Shown piece after piece: positions 58,704-64,000 of a stretch of DNA of 64,000 nt. The DNA lies in NCBI RefSeq assembly GCF_910592395.1, contig NC_088315.1:12092501-12156500 (forward strand), given 5' to 3'. The stretch's first letter is position 1, and each line of letters begins with the position of its first letter. A program made the position numbers and the translations under genes. The notes under the pieces were generated by a model. It searched no databases. It was not told the origin of the DNA and was given only the letters and a program-made list of their open reading frames with translations. The DNA comes from Lineus longissimus (lineage: Eukaryota > Nemertea > Pilidiophora > Heteronemertea > Lineidae).

Positions 58704-60568
58704 CGCTAAAAAGGGTTACTACGAGGAAAGACTCAGCTCAGGGAATCTGAAGGAAATATTCAATGTGTTAAAGGAACTGGCAAATGACAACAACAGTCAG
58801 TTGCCTTCAGGCGACCCCGTTATTGTCGCGAACAGTTTTTCAGCTTTTTTCAGTGATAAAATCAGAAAAACCGGGCGAAGCTCGACGATGTGTCATCAAT
58901 GACTCCCGTTGACCAGGCCTTTGAAGGTACACCACTTGTCACTTTCAATCCAGTAACAGACGATGAAATCAGAAAAACTGTGTCGTACATGCCAACTAAG
59001 TCATGTGAGCTGGACGCGATGCCCACATGGCTTCTGAAAAAGACACTTCCCGAACTTCTTCCTGTTATTACCCAAGTTGTTAACGAATCATTGTTAAGCG
59101 GTGTTTTTCCGGACGACCTCAAGTGTGCTCGAGTACGCCCATTACTGAAGAAACCATCACTCGATTCGGAAATACTATCTAATTATCGTCCGGTCTCAAA
59201 CATCAAAAGTCATTGAGAAAGTAGTCTCAAGACGTCTCTCGGAACACCTCGATTCCAACCAGTTGTTTGATCCCATGCAGTCAGCTTATCGCCCTCGTCA
59301 CAGCACTGAGACGGCCCTGTTGAAAGTACACAACGACATCACACGTGCACTGGATACAGGGAAAACGGTCTTCGTAGCGGCACTGGGCCTATCCCCCGCG
59401 TTTGACAATATAGATCACGAGATACTTTTAAGTCGCCTAGACAGGAGATGTATGTGAAATTCGCGGTACTGCCCTGGATTGGTTCCGCTCGTACCTGTCC
59501 GGACGAACACAGGAGGTGACGGTCAATGACGCAGTGTCAGATGCTTCTCCACTCCGCTTTGGTGTGCCGCAGGGCTCTGTTCTAGGCCCTCTGCTGTTCA
59601 CGGCGTACAGTAGTCCTCTAGGAGATATAATAAGATCTTACTTGTTGCCATACATTCTGTATGCCGATGACAGCAACCTTTACGTTGTGTTTCACCCAAA
59701 AAATCCGTCGGAGGTGAACTCTGTCTTAGCGAGGCTCTCAAAGTGCATCACTGAGATTCAAAACTGGATGACTATCAATAAGCTTAAACTGAACAATTAC
59801 AAGACGGAATTCTTTGTTGCTTGTGCCAAACCTCACCAGAAACTTCTTACCAATCTGAGACTGAATTTCTGTGATACAGATATCGCACTCAGTGACTCTA
59901 TCAAACTTCTAGGAGTGACTTTCGACCATGAAATGACAATGAGCAAGCATATCAGCAACTTGTGTCGAGCAGCCAATTTCCAGCCCTACCGTCTTGGAAA
60001 AATAAAACATTTCATCAGTCAGTCGGCTACAGTGAGTGCAATCAGAACTTTGGTGCTATTACGCTTGGACTATTGCAATAGTATACTATACAATGCATCT
60101 GAGTCAAACTTGAGGAAACTACAAATAGTACAAAATTCAGCTGCACGTCTCGTCATGAGAGTGGCTAGAAGAGACCATATCACCCCTGTGCTTCGTGACC
60201 TCCACTGGCTGCCTCTGAGGGCGCGCACGGAGTATAAGATCAACGTCATGGCCTTTGAATGTATTTCAGGAACTGCTCCGCAGAACCTCGCAGACTGTGT
60301 ATCGGCTTATGCTCCGGCCCGCACTGTCAGATCAAGTAATAAAAGTCTATACCGGGAGGTCCGCACTCGCAGGGCGATTGGATCTTCAAGCTTCTCTGTG
60401 GCGGGGCCAAAACTTTGGAACCAATTACCAGATGTTTTAAAATCCATAGCTAACATCAAAACTTTTAAGTCACACTTTAAAAAACATATCTTTTTCGGAA
60501 GCACTTTTTCGGTGACAATGCACTCTAGAATGTTTAAGAGTGATCTTGTCTCTAATTGTCTTACCTAA
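58704..60568 (+). pseudogene. LINE reverse transcriptase, frame-shifted
   Basis: Blocks in order: KKGYYEERL (58712), PTKSCELDAMPTWLLK (about 58990), LSNYRPVSN (about 59180), QSAYRPRHSTETALL (about 59280), SPAFDNIDHEILL (about 59395), FGVPQGSVLGPLLF (about 59560), YADD (59660-59671), then KLLGVTFD and the C-terminal HWLPLRARTEYKI block (about 60207) typical of L2/CR1. Shifts near 59210 and 59455 split it into three frames; the last is open for 350 residues to the stop at 60566-60568. In AAFDxIDH the A-A reads S-P. Confidence 0.85.
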
Positions 60569-60712
60569 TGTCTTATAGTCTCAGTTTTATCTATTATTGT
60601 TTTACAGCAAAATTATTGTATGCATTGATTTTTTTTTAAATTAAATGTAAAGCGCCTTGAAGTGTTTTACAAAAGGCGCTATATAAATTGTTTTAATAAT
60701 AATAATAATAAT

Positions 60713-62071
60713 ATCATACGGGATTTCGATTTGACATAATTTTCAAAGTCACATAGGTCAATGGCGTAAATTGGCCGTTTGAGTGTAACAGTGGCACGTT
60801 TCTTCACCGCTGAAGCTGTGAACTTGATCTTTTCTACACAAGACTCCCTACGTCATGCAACCTCGGACTCCGAATTTCGATCAGATTTGATTCTCGACTT
60901 GGCCACCAGGAGGCCAAAAGTAAAAAAGGTAAAAAGTGCAATATCTCGCTTATTAGCGACTTGTTTTCGATGATATTTTTATGGTAGGTACTCCAAGCAA
61001 CGATACATCACATGTCATACCGACTTTCGTTGGACCTATATACTATATAAGTATACTATATATGCAGCATGTTTCTTAACCAGGATGAATTCCTATCCAC
61101 CAAATATCTATACGGTTAGCACAATGGCCCTTGGTCATTTCATTTCCAGTCTACAGGAATGGTGCCACAGGTAGGTCAAGACGGATGTCACTCATTTGAC
61201 AACTCCTTTAGCAGCGTAGGATGCACTCCGTCCGGCGCCATGAATTTATATGCACTGATTCCCCTTAATAGCTTAGCCGCCTTATTTTCTTCCACTACCC
61301 CACCAGTCATGCGCTGGGTGAAACTACCCAAAACGCGTAGAAAAGAAGCAAAGTGATTTAAAATAATACAATCCTTGGTGCGAAACTTGCTTTTTTCAAA
61401 TGGGGTACAGGAAGTCTGGAGAACCATATAAGAAAGCAAGCCCGTTGGCTTCGAGAGTCGCAGCTAGTGCGGCTGTTGATGGCTGAGGATAGATAAAAGC
61501 CAAGGGGAAAAACACGGACTAAAACTCATTAAGGCAAAAAATCCGGTCACGAGGTTGAAACTGGGGAAGGGTATCCTGAACAATGCAATGCACAGCGTGT
61601 TAGAACTTATCACCGTACGAAAAAAAATTACCTAGATTTCTGCCCTAGTTTACTGTATACTTCCAAGGCTCATAGACGGGCACAATGTACACTGCTGTAA
61701 CGGAAAACCTGTCCGAGCGGTTATGGCGTCACCAAAGACAAAGTCGTATCCACAGGTGACTCAAAGTATCAGACCACATTTTGAGGTCTCATAAACAGAG
61801 CAAAAATATCCCTAGTAATTGATAATATGGTTTATTGATAATGCGCAGCAAAATAGTGGTGAAAAGATATGTACATGCTTATTTACAACAGTTCATCACA
61901 CCAATTAGATTCCCATCACTCGTAGCTTCAAGCTTCCACCATTGTTTCCGAATAATACCCCCAATTAAAACATGCTACCTTAGCTTGACTTCCCCAGCTA
62001 CACAAGAGCTTCACCCAAATACTTAATCACCAAAAACTCACAGTTCACCTCCAAACTGCAGTGAACACACC
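60713..62071. other. Gene-free stretch with a LINE scrap
   Basis: Apart from the minus-strand RT fragment at 61188-61330, no coding or repeat structure was recognised. Confidence 0.4.
61188..61330 (-). pseudogene. Short reverse-transcriptase fragment
   Basis: The minus strand encodes FTQRMTGGVV, then KAAKLLRGISAYKFMAPDGVHPTLLKEL in part; the KxxGPDGIxPxLLK motif marks the start of LINE RT domains (here MAPDGVHPTLLKEL). Only this block remains; the LINE family is unclear and it has the opposite orientation to the LINE at 57.7 kb. Confidence 0.5.
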
Positions 62072-63965
62072 TCATACTGTACAGTGTCTGATGAGCTGGA
62101 CAAGAATCCCAAGCTTCATTGACAAAATGCATTGGTTACCCTGACAGGTTTGCATCGGAGGTTTCACCCCCTGTCTTATAAATGTTGACGCACTCTCATT
62201 CTCATGGCTAAATATAGCTAAACCAATGGTAGAAAATAACATAACTACTGCTGTAATTATTGCACCTATTGTCAATCCTTCTAGTTTAAAAAGTAACTTG
62301 ACCCTATCTCGTAATGGAATCTTAGAATCTGGTTGTTTTACTACATCTGTTATAATATTCTTAATCCTTTTAAGATTTGATTCCCTTTCCTGGTTTATTT
62401 GCCAAACTTTATGTTTTTCTCTGATCAGCTTGTCTTGTAATTCTTCCATTTCTTTCATTTGTTTGTACCTCAAGTCGGTAGTTGATAAAGTATGGAATTA
62501 GTGAAACCTTGGAAACACTGATAAACCTTGGCATATTCCATGTAAACCATGGAATCACTGTGCAAATAGCGCGGGAAATCGGGTGCGTTCCTTCCACGAT
62601 TTATACCCTCCCAACTGACAGTCTCGTCCCAGCTGACTTTATTGATAGCAATTTGCCAGTTAGTTCAGAAGCCAACATTTTTAATGTGGAGGATGACGTC
62701 ATCAATTGGCAATGCGCTGTGGTCGTTAAAATATTTTATTTCTCTTCAATGGAAGCAAAAATTAGTTTTTATGATTGTTTTGTATTCCATAGACGATAAA
62801 GTATTATGCTCGGTACTAGATGCACGAGATCATAGGACAAACACACACGTGAATAAAAAAAACCGCTTAGAACTGGTGACGTCACAAAGATCTCTGCATC
62901 CCTCGATGCGTACTGGAAGATGTAAGAAATCGCTCACGGCGAAGGAAATTTTCATCCGCAAACTTCGGTAATAAACATACATGACTAGGCTTCTTTTATT
63001 CATCGTTTGTTATAAAATATCAGTCAATCATAGACAATTAGGCCTAGACATAGTCGTCAACCTTATCCATGCATAATGCATGACAGGCCCCCAACTTCCC
63101 AAGCAACTCGTCTGATCGAAAAGGCCCCGTGTGGTGGTGGCGTATTTATAAGCGGAGCGCTATTGGTCCATATTATGGGTGTGTGGTGGGCGTGTCTTCC
63201 CATATTTGGGAGATCAGTACTGTACACTGGAGGCGAGGTACAACTGGGTTGTTTTAAAATATAGACTATTGAATCGGATATGCGACAGATTTCTAAATTA
63301 CCATAAAATTCCGATCTGATCATGTAAGAATAAGCTCCAAATGTTGATTCGTAACCACGTTAGGTTCGAATGGCATTATTTCATGTTTTTATGCATTTTT
63401 AGGACTGATTCCAAGGTTTATCACTGGTTCCAAGGTTTCACTGATTCCAAGCTTTATCAACTACCCCTCAAGTCTATGTTTTCCTCGGTTGATCCAATTA
63501 GCTGTCCGTTAAGATCAGTTATTGTTTTTTCAAGTTCTTCAATCTGTATATCTTTGTCAAGTTTGACTGCTGCTAAATCATCTCCGGCTTTCTTTAAGCC
63601 TCTTATTTCTCTCAAAGCATATTCTGTGAAACCAGCATCCGTACGTTCTTCTTCAGAAGCATCGATTATTCTATTAATTGCTGGCGGTAAAGTTTGGTGT
63701 GTTGAATCGTTATTGCTAATACTGGCGTTGAGAACATTCTCAGTAAAAGAATGGAGGGTAGTAGTCTCATGATCTGATAGCTCTGGTGAGTACATCTGTT
63801 GTAATTGTTGATTCATATTCAGTGGTATTGGTTCTTGGACTTGAGAGGATTCTGTAGGTTTTATTTGGTTAATGAATTCAAACACGTAGTTTGTGGGACG
63901 GACACCTATTTGTTTCTTTATTTTCGACGTAGCAATGCGGTGAGATGCGACCAGCTTGGCTTCTT
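62072..63965 (-). CDS. Coiled-coil, single-TM protein gene interrupted by a transposon
   Basis: Unrecognised function. Part 1 (63965 down to 63466) is open from a stop near 63966 and holds KKQIGVRPTNYVFEF, a polar Ser/Gln-rich stretch and a long heptad-rich segment (LKKAGDDLAAVKLDKDIQI). Part 2 (62476 down to 62072) continues with a charged coil (KQMKEMEELQDKLIREK), a block PLRDRVKLLFKLEG, a transmembrane helix (LTIGAIITAVVMLFSTIGLA) and a short tail to the stop at 62072. The 989-bp element at 62477-63465 with its 9-bp duplication separates them; both parts are in the same register across the unduplicated site. The block before the membrane helix recalls a multicopy uncharacterised family of marine invertebrates (memory only). 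No ATG is visible, so upstream exons lie further along or outside the window. Confidence 0.5.
62477..63465. mobile_element. Mutator-like element, 989 bp, in the coiled-coil gene
   Basis: Ends are GGTAGTTGATAAAG and its reverse complement; the inverted repeat extends about 65 bp with AAACCTTGGAA-type repeats. CCTCAAGTC flanks both sides (62468-62476, 63466-63474), a perfect 9-bp duplication. Terminal sequence differs from the 944-bp element at 17925, so it is another family. ORFs inside (62482-62971) have no recognised domain. Confidence 0.75.
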
Positions 63966-64000
63966 TGACCGTTGTGAAGACTCAAAATTCTTCGCTTGAT

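Larger units (their letters stand above)
57700..60712 (+). mobile_element. CR1/L2-type LINE, 5'-truncated
   Basis: Endonuclease then reverse transcriptase on the plus strand, a conserved 3' end (AAAGCGCCTTGAAGTG, then AAAAGGCGCTATATAAAT) and an (AAT)n tail at 60694-60712. This 3' pattern is typical of CR1/L2 clade LINEs. Frame shifts near 58700, 59210 and 59455 disable it, but divergence seems low. The 5' UTR, any ORF1 and the start of the endonuclease are missing. Confidence 0.9.

Overview
Organism and general character. This is eukaryotic (metazoan) DNA. Coding sequence is sparse and split by GT-AG introns. Most of the window is transposon-derived, and it carries C2H2 zinc fingers, a histone H1 relic with a histone 3' stem-loop, a cGAS/Mab-21-type protein, and LTR, LINE, Harbinger, piggyBac-like, hAT-like and Mutator-like elements. 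Frequent ACATGTACATGTA and AGGCCTA words, CR1/L2-type LINEs and HARBI1-type transposases suggest a marine invertebrate, perhaps a deuterostome such as a hemichordate, echinoderm or lancelet. The phylum cannot be fixed from sequence alone. Nothing prokaryotic (operon, CRISPR, IS element) is present.

Layout, 1-19 kb. The window opens with a long inverted repeat (476-bp arms) around the 3' end of a transposon-like gene; one arm is split by a 532-bp TTAA-flanked piggyBac-type element. A mariner-like element follows at 4.1-5.0 kb. A 5.7-kb interval bounded by inverted ACTCCAAAAATTAAA ends (5.3-11.0 kb) contains exons of a SAM-like gene and degenerate tandem copies of its last exon. Then come mini-transposons, a frameshifted unknown ORF, a hAT-like element and a 944-bp Mutator-like element with a 9-bp target duplication.

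Layout, 19-29 kb. A degenerate Ty3/gypsy retrotransposon lies on the minus strand (19.18-25.49 kb, 162-bp LTRs). Its protease/RT junction is split by a dimeric Harbinger-type element carrying MADF-domain ORFs. A decayed LINE and one of two Helitron-like repeats follow.

Layout, 29-42 kb. A minus-strand C2H2 zinc-finger gene (29.6-34.9 kb) has 39 intact fingers, largely four copies of a nine-finger 756-bp unit, and a C-terminal minisatellite encoding repeated SUMO-consensus VKSE motifs. Both ends are broken. Beyond it lie a minisatellite, a pogo-like element, the second Helitron-like repeat, G-rich hairpins and a histone H1 pseudogene.

Layout, 42-64 kb. A 3.7-kb Harbinger-like transposon (44.1-47.8 kb) precedes the best host gene candidate: an intact, intronless 454-residue cGAS/Mab-21-like protein (49.2-50.6 kb) that keeps the GS and ExD motifs but appears to lack the third catalytic acid. 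A second HARBI1 relic, a nearly full CR1/L2-type LINE (57.7-60.7 kb) and a coiled-coil/membrane protein gene, interrupted by a 989-bp element with a 9-bp target duplication, close the window.

How the parts relate. Most genes here are mobile-element genes, and the order of insertion can be read from nesting: Harbinger into gypsy, piggyBac-like into a long inverted repeat, Harbinger-type MITE into a tandem exon array, Mutator-like into the coiled-coil gene. The zinc-finger and cGAS-like genes belong to families that elsewhere act in silencing or sensing foreign nucleic acid; their co-location here is only suggestive.
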